A stretch of DNA of 64,000 nucleotides from DYFC01 sp041658585 (GCA_041658585.1 JBAZZX010000008.1:20792-84791), one strand, 5' to 3'; counted from the first letter of the stretch, positions 52,234-60,609 are shown. Translations and numbers: made by a program. The notes: generated by a model not told the origin, from the sequence alone.

Positions 52234-54903
52234 ATGGTTAAAAAAGTTATTCCGGAAATATTTTTAAAATCCGCCGGGGAATATAAGGACAACATTGCCT
52301 TCAACTATTTCGATCGGGAATGGAAAAGCATTAAGTACCATGAGCTTCTGAGCAATACCAAAGCGATTGCATCCTATCTCATTAATAACGGCATTCAAAA
52401 AGGCGACAGGGTTGCAGTCCATTCTGAAAACAGGCCCGAATGGTGCACGGCATATCTGGCGCTGTCTATGTCAGGCGGCATAGGCGTACCGATTGATGTA
52501 CAGCTTGGTCCGAATGAAATAAAAAACCTGCTTGATGATTCCGAAGCAAAGGTCATATTCCACAGTTCTAAAACGGAAGAAAATGTTACAAAAGCATTAA
52601 AACAACCCGGCAAGCCGCAAGTTGTTCAAATAAATTTTGACTCACCTGAGTTCAATAAAATCCTGCAGACGCCCGATATAGGCAAATATCCGGACATTTC
52701 AGAGGAAGACCTTGCATCTATCATCTATACCTCCGGCACGACCGGCAAACCAAAAGGGGTTATGCTTACCCATAAAAATTTCTGTTCGGACGCCGATGCG
52801 CTTATTGAGGCGGGGATCCTTTCGCATGATGACAGTGTTATTTCAGTGCTTCCATTGCATCATACCTATCCTTTTTTGGGCAATTGCATCCTGCCCGTTT
52901 TTTTAGGAACAGCCATCACCTATCCTCAAAGCCTGAAAGGTCCCGATCTTATGGCCGCGATGAGGGATTTCGGCGTGACCATGCTTGTCAGTGTGCCTCA
53001 GTTGCTTGAATTGATACGAAACGGTATTTTCAACAAGATCAGGCAATTGCCCGGACCGCTGCCTAAAATAATGTTCAGGATATTGAATATCTCGGGAACG
53101 CTGAGAAGAAAATTCGACATAAACCTCGGCAAGGTTGTTTTTAAATCAGTCCACAGGTCCCTCGGCGAGAAGTTCAGGTTCTCCGCCTGCGGCGGCGCAA
53201 AGCTCGACCCGCAGGTGATGAAAGACCTTGAGGCGCTTGGGTTGACAATACTTGAAGGGTACGGCCTTACAGAGACGTCTCCGGTTGTCGCCTTTAATCC
53301 GATTGAAAAGAGGAAACCGGCTTCCGTAGGGAAGCCTTTACCATCGGCAGAGATAAAGATAATCGACCCTGAAAGCGGTAAAGAGATGGATATTATGCGG
53401 GAAGGCGAGATTATTATCAGAGGCCCGATGGTGATGAAAGGATATTACAAAAACCCGGAAGCAACCTCGGATGTTCTAAAAGACGGCTGGTTCCACAGCG
53501 GAGATCTCGGGTACATTGATAATGACGGCTATATCTTTATAACCGGCAGGATAAAAGAGGTGATTGTTTTAAGCTCGGGGAAGAATATCTATCCCGATGA
53601 AGTCGAAAAACAGTATCTGAAAATACCGTTGATCAAAGAGATATGCGTAATGGGAGTCGAGGAGAAAGGAATGATCGAATCCCTTCAGGCGGTTATCGTT
53701 CCGGATACGGAATATGCCAAAACAGCGCAGATCAGCCATATACAGGAAGCCCTGAAATGGGAGATAAATAATGCTTCTACCCATCTGCCGTCATACATGA
53801 GGCTTAAAGGATACACTCTGTATCCCGAACCTCTGCCAAGGACTCCGCTTGGAAAACTCCGGAGGTTTATGGTCAAAGACTTGTTACAAGCTAAGGACAA
53901 GGAGCAGAGAGAGAAGAGCGAAGATCAAAGCCTGATACAAGATGAAATAGGTGGAAAAGTAGCCGAATGTATCCGGCCTCTTTTAAAAGAAAAAATTCCT
54001 ATTCAGGCAACGGACAATCTTGAGCTTGATCTCGGGCTCGACTCATTGGCCAAGATCGAACTTGTCGTTATGCTCGAAAAGGTTTTCTCGATGAAACTGC
54101 CTGAAACCCTGACTGCGGAGGCGCAGACGGTTGCAGAATTAATTGTGAGGATTAAGGAATATGACTCCGGTGGAATCAGATCCGTTAATAAGATGCCGGC
54201 CTGGAAAGATATTTTAACGACCGAACCTCCTTTTGATGACAAAAAAAAGGTCGGGTTTCATCACAATTCATTTGACCGGCTGATTATATTCATGGGGCTG
54301 CAATTGGCAAAGATCGTCTCGAAAATATTTTTCAGCCTGATAACCGAAGGTCTTCAAAATATACCGGCACAAGGGCCGTATATCATCACCCCGAACCACG
54401 CGAGCTATCTCGACGCCTTTGCAGTTGTTTCGGGAATGCCGTCAAAAACATTCAGGGACTTATATACCCTGGGCATTCAGAAATATTTTACCGGAAGAGC
54501 CGGGAAATCCTTTGCAAAGCTTGCCAACGTTATACCTATCGACCAGGAAAAATATCTCAATAAAGCCCTGCAGATGTCATCATATGTATTAAGAAACGGG
54601 AAATCGCTTCTGATTTTCCCTGAAGGAGGCAGGTCCTTTGACGGGGAACTTATGGAGTTCAAGAAAGGCGTAGGCATACTCGCCCTAGAGTTGAATATAC
54701 CTGTCATACCTGCATATATCGAAGGCTCTTTTGAAGCCTTGCCGAGGAGTGCAAAATGGCCCAAATTCAGGCAGATAAAGGTAGCCTTTGGGAAACCGTT
54801 ATTTCCATACAATGCAGATATGTTGAAGAAACCGGCGGGTACTGATAACTACCAATTCTTTGTCAATGCACTGAAGGAGCGGGTGAAAAGCTTAAGAAGT
54901 TAA
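52234..54903 (+). CDS. Fused AMP-dependent acyl ligase - acyl carrier domain - acyltransferase
   Basis: 889 residues, three enzyme parts in one chain. Residues ~1-560: AMP-forming ligase (YTSGTTGKPKGVMLTHKN, EGYGLTETSPVV, GWFHSGDLGYID, GRIKEVIVLSSGKNIYPDEV). Residues ~580-655: carrier domain with phosphopantetheine Ser in LDLGLDSLAKIEL. Residues ~690-889: PlsC-type acyltransferase with NHASYLDAF and FPEGGRSFDG. It can activate a fatty acid, load it on its own carrier and pass it to a lysolipid, like Aas but with an internal ACP and opposite domain order. Substrates are unknown. Confidence 0.9.
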   Translation: MVKKVIPEIFLKSAGEYKDNIAFNYFDREWKSIKYHELLSNTKAIASYLINNGIQKGDRVAVHSENRPEWCTAYLALSMSGGIGVPIDVQLGPNEIKNLLDDSEAKVIFHSSKTEENVTKALKQPGKPQVVQINFDSPEFNKILQTPDIGKYPDISEEDLASIIYTSGTTGKPKGVMLTHKNFCSDADALIEAGILSHDDSVISVLPLHHTYPFLGNCILPVFLGTAITYPQSLKGPDLMAAMRDFGVTMLVSVPQLLELIRNGIFNKIRQLPGPLPKIMFRILNISGTLRRKFDINLGKVVFKSVHRSLGEKFRFSACGGAKLDPQVMKDLEALGLTILEGYGLTETSPVVAFNPIEKRKPASVGKPLPSAEIKIIDPESGKEMDIMREGEIIIRGPMVMKGYYKNPEATSDVLKDGWFHSGDLGYIDNDGYIFITGRIKEVIVLSSGKNIYPDEVEKQYLKIPLIKEICVMGVEEKGMIESLQAVIVPDTEYAKTAQISHIQEALKWEINNASTHLPSYMRLKGYTLYPEPLPRTPLGKLRRFMVKDLLQAKDKEQREKSEDQSLIQDEIGGKVAECIRPLLKEKIPIQATDNLELDLGLDSLAKIELVVMLEKVFSMKLPETLTAEAQTVAELIVRIKEYDSGGIRSVNKMPAWKDILTTEPPFDDKKKVGFHHNSFDRLIIFMGLQLAKIVSKIFFSLITEGLQNIPAQGPYIITPNHASYLDAFAVVSGMPSKTFRDLYTLGIQKYFTGRAGKSFAKLANVIPIDQEKYLNKALQMSSYVLRNGKSLLIFPEGGRSFDGELMEFKKGVGILALELNIPVIPAYIEGSFEALPRSAKWPKFRQIKVAFGKPLFPYNADMLKKPAGTDNYQFFVNALKERVKSLRS

Positions 54904-54924
54904 GAAGTTGCGAGGTTGTTTGTA

Positions 54925-55605
54925 TTACAAGGCCAAAAGATTCAATGATTGCAAAAGATTCATATGGTCCGACAAATCCTTTAACACATAATCCGCCTTT
55001 GCTTCTGTCAGCTCGTCCATGGAATACGGGCCGGTAGCCACGCCGATACAGACGGCGCCGTAGATATGGGCGCATTCGACATCGCGGGGGGTATCGCCGA
55101 TCACGATGCTTTTTTCAATATCTATCCTTTTATCAAACATTTCCTCAAACCTGTTTACTGCAAACGGCAAAAGTTTGTTCCTGTCTTCATCGTCGCTTCC
55201 AAAGGCCCCTGACGGAAAATATTTATTGAGATCAAAAGGCTCAAGTTTTATCCTTGCGCCCTGTTCAAGATTTCCAGTGAGAAGTCCTAATCCGATATCT
55301 TCAATGGGATTTAATTGCTCCAATATCTCATAAATACCGGGTTTTGTATGTTTTCCGTCATTCCGTATCTCTTGCCTGAGCTGCAAAAGATAGGCTTCAA
55401 TAATCGCATCAAAATCGTCCATTGAAAGCCCGTGTTTTATCAAGCCTTCTTTAATTATCTGAGTGTCAGTCTTGCCCGCCATGCTTATGCCCTGAAAGGC
55501 ATTGAGAACCGAGAAGACCTTCCTGAATGCAAGATCCAGCGAACGGACCCCTGCCCCGCCCGAATGAATCAATGTCCCGTCTATGTCGAAAAGGACCAAG
55601 CGCAT
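54925..55605 (-). CDS. HAD-family phosphatase (phosphoglycolate phosphatase-like)
   Basis: 226 residues. Motif I DIDGTLIHSGGAG with nucleophile Asp, a helical cap (~15-85), motif II LLTGN, and motif III/IV in VIGDTPRDVECA. The motifs match HAD subfamily IA phosphatases; phosphoglycolate is the best-known substrate but not provable here. It is convergent with the fused ligase gene and separated from the cytochrome gene by a terminator. Confidence 0.85.
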   Translation of the reverse strand: MRLVLFDIDGTLIHSGGAGVRSLDLAFRKVFSVLNAFQGISMAGKTDTQIIKEGLIKHGLSMDDFDAIIEAYLLQLRQEIRNDGKHTKPGIYEILEQLNPIEDIGLGLLTGNLEQGARIKLEPFDLNKYFPSGAFGSDDEDRNKLLPFAVNRFEEMFDKRIDIEKSIVIGDTPRDVECAHIYGAVCIGVATGPYSMDELTEAKADYVLKDLSDHMNLLQSLNLLAL

Positions 55606-55660
55606 GAATTATTGTAACCTTTACTGTATTTCTCTCTCAAGCTTTAAAGAAAACTTCTGT

Positions 55661-55696
55661 AAAAAAAGGGCGAGATTTTTAGCCCACCCTTTTTTA
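55661..55696 (-). terminator. Intrinsic terminator after the octaheme cytochrome gene
   Basis: Minus strand: GGGC stem, loop TAAAAATCTC, GCCC, then seven T; A-run before the stem makes it nearly symmetric. It lies ~24 bp after the cytochrome stop and ~56 bp before the HAD start. Confidence 0.65.
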
Positions 55697-55719
55697 TTAC
55701 GCTATGAAAGAATTATTAT

Positions 55720-57000
55720 TTACTTTTTATGCGTTGCCCTCATTGTTTGCGCAAGTTCCTTGATTTCTCCAAGGTCTTTTACCATCATTGCCCAGCCATA
55801 CCAATATGCATAATCAGGATTGACATGGAAGAAAGCCTGATATGTTCTCATGCGGTGCTTCATATACATCTGGAACAGTACCTGGTCTATATGTGAAAGC
55901 TTATTCGTATCGCCGCCGCCTGTTTGCATGAAGTACAGGAAATCCGGATAAGCAAAGGAATAATTATCAGGCTTTTTGATGATACCTTCTTTGTATAGAC
56001 CTGCAACTATCTCTATTGCTTCGGCAAGTAGTCTGTCTGCTTTCTGCATCATGGAGTCACCCATTGCAAGTTGTTCACGTGCATATCGTGAAGAATGACA
56101 TTGACTGCAAATCTTTATCATTTTTTCACGTTCGGTTTTCCATGCATCCTCGGTTAAACGAGCCAAATCCACCGCCTTTACGGCGTCGAGACGGGCGGTA
56201 GGTTGCCCCGTTTCCGGATTGAGCACTCCAAGCGCCTTAAGCAGGGTTATCTGGTCCGCTTTCCATTGAGCATTTTCAGGCAGCGGCAGCCTCACGCCAA
56301 GGAATCCCCAGGCTGTTCTGTTTTCATGGCTGCCATTCGACATATGGCAATCCTGACATTTTGGAGCTTGAGCGTCTACCGGGAGATTTCCTGAATCCTT
56401 AGCGAACCATCTCGATCCATGTTTTGCACTGCTCCACATCTCCCACTGTGGGTGATCATATCCCATATGGCATTGCTGACAGGCCCTGGGATCAAGGGCT
56501 TCTTTTTTAGAAAATGTATGTCTGGTATGGCATTCATCGCAAGAATTATTTTGATATCGATACCCTTTCGCGCGTTGCTCTTTTTTCTGGTCCTCGCTTT
56601 TGATCCCCATATTATGACAACCACCGCATCCTCTCCCGCCTTCCATAAGCTCATCGGGTTCGACATGAGTGATCGGCATAGCATTCAGCGATGTCCAGCC
56701 AAAATTGTGTTTTCCTTTTGCAAATTCATCGAACTGTTTTTTGTGGCACTGAGCACAGAGGTGTTCATCCGGAAATTGGGCAAGTTGAACATTCTGCAGG
56801 CCGGTGTGTTTGTCCCCATGGCATGTTGAACAGGTCACCCCCTTCTTGCTATGGTTGCTCGCTTCCCAGTCTTTCACCATTCCCGGCGTAACACCCCGAT
56901 GGCAGTTTACACAGGATTCCGTGTCTGCTGATGAAGAATCCGGGAACCCCCAGAATGAGATGAGAAGAGAAAATGATACAAGAATGATTAATTTTTTCAT
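55720..57000 (-). CDS. Octaheme c-type cytochrome, hydroxylamine-oxidoreductase (HAO) family
   Basis: 426 residues with signal peptide (cut near SSADTES) and eight CxxCH haem sites at about Cys30, 57, 82, 125, 154, 174, 215 and 298. The spacing and segments CHMGYDHPQWEMW...KHG and MYMKHRMRTYQAFFHVNPDY followed by AYWYGW fit the HAO/octaheme nitrite reductase family. It is periplasmic. I cannot tell whether the cross-linking Tyr of nitrifier HAO is present, so the direction (hydroxylamine oxidation or nitrite/hydroxylamine reduction) is open. No NapC/NrfH-type quinol partner is adjacent. AAGGAGG precedes the ATG. Confidence 0.87.
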   Translation of the reverse strand: MKKLIILVSFSLLISFWGFPDSSSADTESCVNCHRGVTPGMVKDWEASNHSKKGVTCSTCHGDKHTGLQNVQLAQFPDEHLCAQCHKKQFDEFAKGKHNFGWTSLNAMPITHVEPDELMEGGRGCGGCHNMGIKSEDQKKEQRAKGYRYQNNSCDECHTRHTFSKKEALDPRACQQCHMGYDHPQWEMWSSAKHGSRWFAKDSGNLPVDAQAPKCQDCHMSNGSHENRTAWGFLGVRLPLPENAQWKADQITLLKALGVLNPETGQPTARLDAVKAVDLARLTEDAWKTEREKMIKICSQCHSSRYAREQLAMGDSMMQKADRLLAEAIEIVAGLYKEGIIKKPDNYSFAYPDFLYFMQTGGGDTNKLSHIDQVLFQMYMKHRMRTYQAFFHVNPDYAYWYGWAMMVKDLGEIKELAQTMRATHKK

Positions 57001-57272
57001 TGACAGCCTCCTTTTTTAAGTAAAAAATCTCTGCTTTATTATGCTATTCCGGAATGCCTGCTAATACAATTATTTCTTTACTATTGCGCTAAAAACTTTT
57101 TCCTTATCGATTTTTTCAGGACCTCCTTTAAATTTATTGTTTAATGCTGCACCGTTACTAACGAACTCCACTTTTTCAATTTTACCACCTTTTCTTTAAA
57201 ACTTATAGGCCTAATGCCGTTTTGATTTTGTTTTCATGAGATCCAACGATAACTTTATCGCCGATAACAGGT
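57001..57272. other. Intergenic region upstream of the cytochrome, possible decayed ORF
   Basis: About 270 bp. A minus-strand frame can be read as GKIEKVEFVSNGAALNNKFK, GGPEKIDKEKVFSAIVKK then stop, preceded in another frame by GDKVIVGSHENKIKTALGL. It looks like the broken end of a small gene, but the family is not recognised. The cytochrome promoter should also be here. Confidence 0.35.
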
Positions 57273-57300
57273 CATGGGGTCAGGCTTGCCTATTGATATT
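57273..57300 (+). repeat. RAYT/REP-type terminal scar (copy 3)
   Basis: CATGGGGTCAGGCTTGCC followed by TATTGATATT, next to the decayed transposase at 57303-57537. The same signature is seen at 5321-5349 (minus) and 38979-39004 (plus). Confidence 0.55.
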
Positions 57301-57302
57301 TA

Positions 57303-57537
57303 GTCCTCTCTTCAGAATTTCAATCACCTTTTCAGCTTCGATTTTGTGTCCTGTCCTCGGAGAACATCCTCAGTACTTGATCCCTATCGATGATACCATC
57401 TCCTGATTTTCCTGTATAGCTATTATGGCTGCTCCACCAATACTCCTGCGCTCTTTCAACAACCCTTGCCTTCACCGGGTTGAGATGAATGTATTTTACA
57501 AGCGATAACAAATACTCATCCCGGTCACAAAGTATTC
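57303..57537 (-). pseudogene. Remnant of a REP-associated tyrosine transposase (IS200-like Y1)
   Basis: The minus strand reads YLLSLVKYIHLNPVKARVVE then RAQEYWWSSHNSY, the C-terminal hallmark of RAYT/TnpA_REP proteins, and continues TGKSGDGIIDRDQVLRMF. A frameshift follows and the end reads HKIEAEKVIEILKRGLNINR. The N-terminal part with the HUH motif is missing, cut by a MITE-1 fragment at 57538. Confidence 0.85.
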
Positions 57538-57590
57538 CTTTATTTTAGACATCCGCAGTTTCTCCGACAGTTTAAATGTATTTTTCGGGG
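57538..57590. mobile_element. MITE-1 fragment (one end)
   Basis: TTTATTTTAGACATCCGCAG, then TTTCTCCGACAG and TTTAAATGTATTTTTCGG, matching the right end of copy 1 (7811-7857) and the left end of copy 2 (59530-59580, inverted). The other half is absent. It interrupts the transposase remnant. Confidence 0.7.
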
Positions 57591-57642
57591 CAACATACCC
57601 CGGTGTTTTTTTATTCAATTTTTTGAGTATAATCTTTCTGTT

Positions 57643-58506
57643 ATGAAAAAACAGGTCAGCATCAGGATGAGAGCGTCAAAAATAATCCAAAATGCTCGCC
57701 TCGGCGAGTCGTCTGGGGCGACAAAACTCAAGACTCAAAACAAAAATATATCGGAAATCCATATCTCCGGGGCGGAAGGGATATATGAATCGTCTGAGAT
57801 ATTCAGAACGGTTAAAAAATATATTCAAAGGGCTCTAAGGCATCCGAAGGGAGAAGCTGACAGGATTGTAATTACCATAGAAACTATTCAGGAAAAGCCT
57901 GAAAGCATTTCATCCCTGCCGGTGTCAACGGTTACATGCAACACCCCTGTTGAAGGGAGAAAAATAATCAAAAAATTACTTCATTCAATTGGGGTATCAA
58001 ATAAGGCCGTGAATACGGCGTTGTCAATATTGAGAAAAGGCGCTATGCGGGGTGCGGCTATTATTACGGCAGAAAGCGGACTGCGTCTTGAACCTGACAG
58101 GGAACGCGGGGTCAGGGCGTCAAGGCTCGGCATCAGCAAATCGGCGTTAAAACGGCTTAGCGCCGGTCTTTCACGCTGCGGGATTAATACCGATATTGTT
58201 AGAGAGGCTGTTATCCTTGCATCAAAAGTAGCGGCATCCCGGGAGGTAATAGCGGAATTATGCATGTCCGACGACCCAGATTACACGACCGGTTATGTGG
58301 CATCGCAAAGGTTCGGGTATATAAGGGTCCCCAATATCAAATTTGTAGCAAACAGGAGCGGCGGCAGGGCCTTTTTTATCAGGGAAGCCGCAGATGTTGA
58401 AAAAATAATAGATTATCTCGAAAGGACCCCTGTCATTATAGATAGTATTTCTCCCTGCCGGGGTGTTACAGGAATCGATGAAATCATTGATTGTGTTAAT
58501 AAGTAA
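57643..58506 (+). CDS. bioW: 6-carboxyhexanoate-CoA ligase BioW
   Basis: 287 residues; converts pimelate, CoA and ATP to pimeloyl-CoA for biotin synthesis. The diagnostic motifs are RMRASK, ISGAEGIY, RGAAIITAESGLRLEPDRER and GVRASRLGIS. In the family, RMRASK is followed almost directly by HISGAE; here about 26 residues (QNARLGESSGATKLKTQNKN) separate them, containing heptanucleotide repeats. Other bio genes are not in the window. It overlaps the lipid kinase gene by ~29 bp. Confidence 0.93.
   Translation: MKKQVSIRMRASKIIQNARLGESSGATKLKTQNKNISEIHISGAEGIYESSEIFRTVKKYIQRALRHPKGEADRIVITIETIQEKPESISSLPVSTVTCNTPVEGRKIIKKLLHSIGVSNKAVNTALSILRKGAMRGAAIITAESGLRLEPDRERGVRASRLGISKSALKRLSAGLSRCGINTDIVREAVILASKVAASREVIAELCMSDDPDYTTGYVASQRFGYIRVPNIKFVANRSGGRAFFIREAADVEKIIDYLERTPVIIDSISPCRGVTGIDEIIDCVNK
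57724..57744. repeat. Heptanucleotide repeat in bioW (ARACTCA unit)
   Basis: Units AAACTCA, AGACTCA, AAACAAA within an N-terminal insertion of bioW, coding KLKTQNK. A GC-rich inverted repeat (CTCGCC/GGCGAG) sits just upstream at 57695-57707. Confidence 0.7.
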
Positions 58507-59359
58507 TCCGTCGGCCAAAGGAACAACGGACAATAAAATCAGGGCTGCCTGTCATATCCTTGAAGCCGGCGGCTATGAAGTCGAGCATATATCTACGGGA
58601 CAAAGAGGCGATGCAGAGGTCTTTGCAAGAGAGGCTGTAAAAAAATCTCCTTCCATGATAATTGCAGCCGGCGGCGACGGTACGATCAACGAGGTAATAA
58701 ACGGAATTGCAGGTTCGGAAATACCATTGGCTTTTGTGCCGCTCGGCACCGTTAATGTCCTTGCAAAGGAACTCGCAGTGCCGGAGAATGTCGAAGGCGC
58801 AATAAAAAAGGCCCTTCATGGAACGCCGAGGATTGTTTCGCTGGGTAAAATAGTTATTGCTCATCCTTCTACCGCCGGCCGGTATTTCATCCTGATGGCG
58901 GGTATAGGTTATGACGGGGAGACGGTATTCGGGATAAACGAGACACTGAAAAAATATTGGGGCATGGGAGCGTACTTTTACTCCGGCATTAAAACCCTGC
59001 TTCGATTCAATCCGGCGGAACTGATTTTTGATATAGACGGGCAAAGGTTTTCAGGTTATTCCGCAATCATAGGAAATGCCGCCAAATACGGGGGTAATTT
59101 CATGGTAGCACCCCATGCAAGGCTAACCGATCCTGCACTTTATATTTGTATCTTTAAAAAAAGAAAACGGACAGATATCATCAGATATGTCTCCGGGATA
59201 GTAACAGGAAGACATCTGAACTATAAGGATGTGGAATATTTAAGGGCGGAACAGATAGAAATACAGGGAAATGCGCACATACAGATTGACGGCGATTACA
59301 TGGGAATGACCCCCGCGCGGGTGGAGGTTAAAAAGAATGCGCTTAGGCTGATTTATTAA
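58478..59359 (+). CDS. Diacylglycerol kinase-family lipid kinase (YegS/DgkB-like)
   Basis: 293 residues. N-terminal NPSAKGTTDNKIRAA, the ATP-site GGDGTINEVINGI, PLGTVNVLAKEL (GTxND/NV variant), and C-terminal beta-sandwich with NAAKYGGNFMVAPHARLTD and IDGDYMGMTPARVEV. It phosphorylates a lipid such as diacylglycerol or a sphingoid-like base; the substrate is not determined. The ATG at 58478 lies inside bioW with AGGA upstream; the upstream codon at 58463 is less likely. Confidence 0.88.
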   Translation: MKSLIVLISNPSAKGTTDNKIRAACHILEAGGYEVEHISTGQRGDAEVFAREAVKKSPSMIIAAGGDGTINEVINGIAGSEIPLAFVPLGTVNVLAKELAVPENVEGAIKKALHGTPRIVSLGKIVIAHPSTAGRYFILMAGIGYDGETVFGINETLKKYWGMGAYFYSGIKTLLRFNPAELIFDIDGQRFSGYSAIIGNAAKYGGNFMVAPHARLTDPALYICIFKKRKRTDIIRYVSGIVTGRHLNYKDVEYLRAEQIEIQGNAHIQIDGDYMGMTPARVEVKKNALRLIY

Positions 59360-59371
59360 CTCATCAGCTTG

Positions 59372-59496
59372 AACCGAGGATAGAGTATTTGCGCTCATTC
59401 TCGGTCGTTCCTCCCTGCGAGGCTTTTGCCTCTTTATTATAAATATTGTATTTGACTATCGGCAAAAAAAACCGCTCAAATACTCTATCCTCGGTT
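59372..59496. mobile_element. MITE-2, copy B
   Basis: Same element as 36437-36562, in reverse orientation. Ends AACCGAGGATAGAGTATTTG and CAAATACTCTATCCTCGGTT; internal hairpin GAGGCTTTTGCCTC. It is followed by an arm (ATTATTATGAATAATCAGGG) that runs into MITE-1 copy 2. It lies 12 bp after the lipid kinase stop and could act as its terminator. Confidence 0.8.
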
Positions 59497-59529
59497 GCTG
59501 GTGCCATTATTATGAATAATCAGGGTTAG

Positions 59530-59720
59530 TTTAACCTGAAAAATACAATTAAACCGTCGGAAAAACTGCGGATGTCCAAAATAAATTTATTTTTCGATAC
59601 CATAGTGTATTTATAAAGATGTTTCACCAAAATATTTTTTGCAATTACCATGACCTATCTTTTTAAATAAGTTTATCGAGTTAAATAAATTTATTTTGGA
59701 CATCCGCAGTTTTTAGGTTA
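59530..59720. mobile_element. MITE-1, copy 2
   Basis: The reverse-complement counterpart of 7664-7862. Inner inverted ends AAACTGCGGATGTCCAAAAT (59563-59582) and the complement (59694-59711); outer ends TTTAACCTG and AGGTTAA. No coding. Its right-end TTAA supplies the TAA stop (59718-59720) of the HD-domain gene, as copy 1 does for phoR. Confidence 0.8.
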
Positions 59721-60569
59721 AGCCAAGTAGGTCTTTTTTATCTTTTCGATATTTACTTCGATTGCCTCGATATAGAAGTTTCGTGAATCGTTGAAATGCC
59801 TGGGGATGTATGAATACACTGAACCCATATGCTCGAATCGTTCCCTTACTGTAACTTCGTAAAAAGAGGGCGTATGCTTAATTAAATCCTCGGCGCTTTC
59901 AAAGACGACCATGCCCATTTCCCTCAGTTTTTCCTTTCCCTCATAATGATAGGCTTCATCGAATTCACTGAAGAGCGCCGGGAGTTTTTCAGTATAATCT
60001 GCCGCGGACATCTGTCCTAAAAGATCGGCGGTGCCCAAGGTGTATCCGATGATCCTTTCCTCTTCAGACTGGAAGGGAAGGTTATTGAAATTGATTATTA
60101 CGCCGGTGCACATGATAATGTTCTGTATCCTGTGGATCTTGTTTTTATCAAACCCTATTCCGGAAAGATAATGCCCTGCAAATTCGGCGCTCCTCTGTAT
60201 ATGGACAAAGGTGTATTTCCCGCCGGTGCCGCCGGTGTCCTCCGATATTTTTATGTAACCGGTATCATGCAGTAACACCGCTATGATTCCCATATCAAAA
60301 TACTCTTTGGAAATCCTCGGGGTATTTTTGCTTTTATTCCATCCGTCTATTATCCCGATAAATGGCGGGATAACCTGAAGCGTATGCAGAAGGTCATGGT
60401 ATCGGGTATCAGATTTTTGAAAACCCTTTATTTTGCCGGAAAAAAGGTCAATAACATCGTTGAAGACGGTTTCAATGATATGTAAATCGGCGTCTCCATA
60501 ATTCTCTGCATGGATCGCTCTTAGATGCTCGAGAATTTTCTGCGGGCTCAGATCGTTGCCAGGTCTCAT
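59718..60569 (-). CDS. HD-domain phosphohydrolase
   Basis: 283 residues. The metal-binding HD set is visible: H in RYHDLLHTLQV, HD in AVLLHDTGYIK, and further His in FVHIQRSAEFAGHYL. The HD fold acts on nucleotides or cyclic nucleotides; no GYP motif for c-di-GMP is seen. It is upstream of nothing on its strand but downstream of mnmA (40 bp), so the two may be co-transcribed. The stop codon is part of MITE-1 copy 2. Confidence 0.8.
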   Translation of the reverse strand: MRPGNDLSPQKILEHLRAIHAENYGDADLHIIETVFNDVIDLFSGKIKGFQKSDTRYHDLLHTLQVIPPFIGIIDGWNKSKNTPRISKEYFDMGIIAVLLHDTGYIKISEDTGGTGGKYTFVHIQRSAEFAGHYLSGIGFDKNKIHRIQNIIMCTGVIINFNNLPFQSEEERIIGYTLGTADLLGQMSAADYTEKLPALFSEFDEAYHYEGKEKLREMGMVVFESAEDLIKHTPSFYEVTVRERFEHMGSVYSYIPRHFNDSRNFYIEAIEVNIEKIKKTYLA

Positions 60570-60609
60570 CTCCGCTTATCTCTATTCGTAGAAAATTAAT
60601 ACACAGGAA

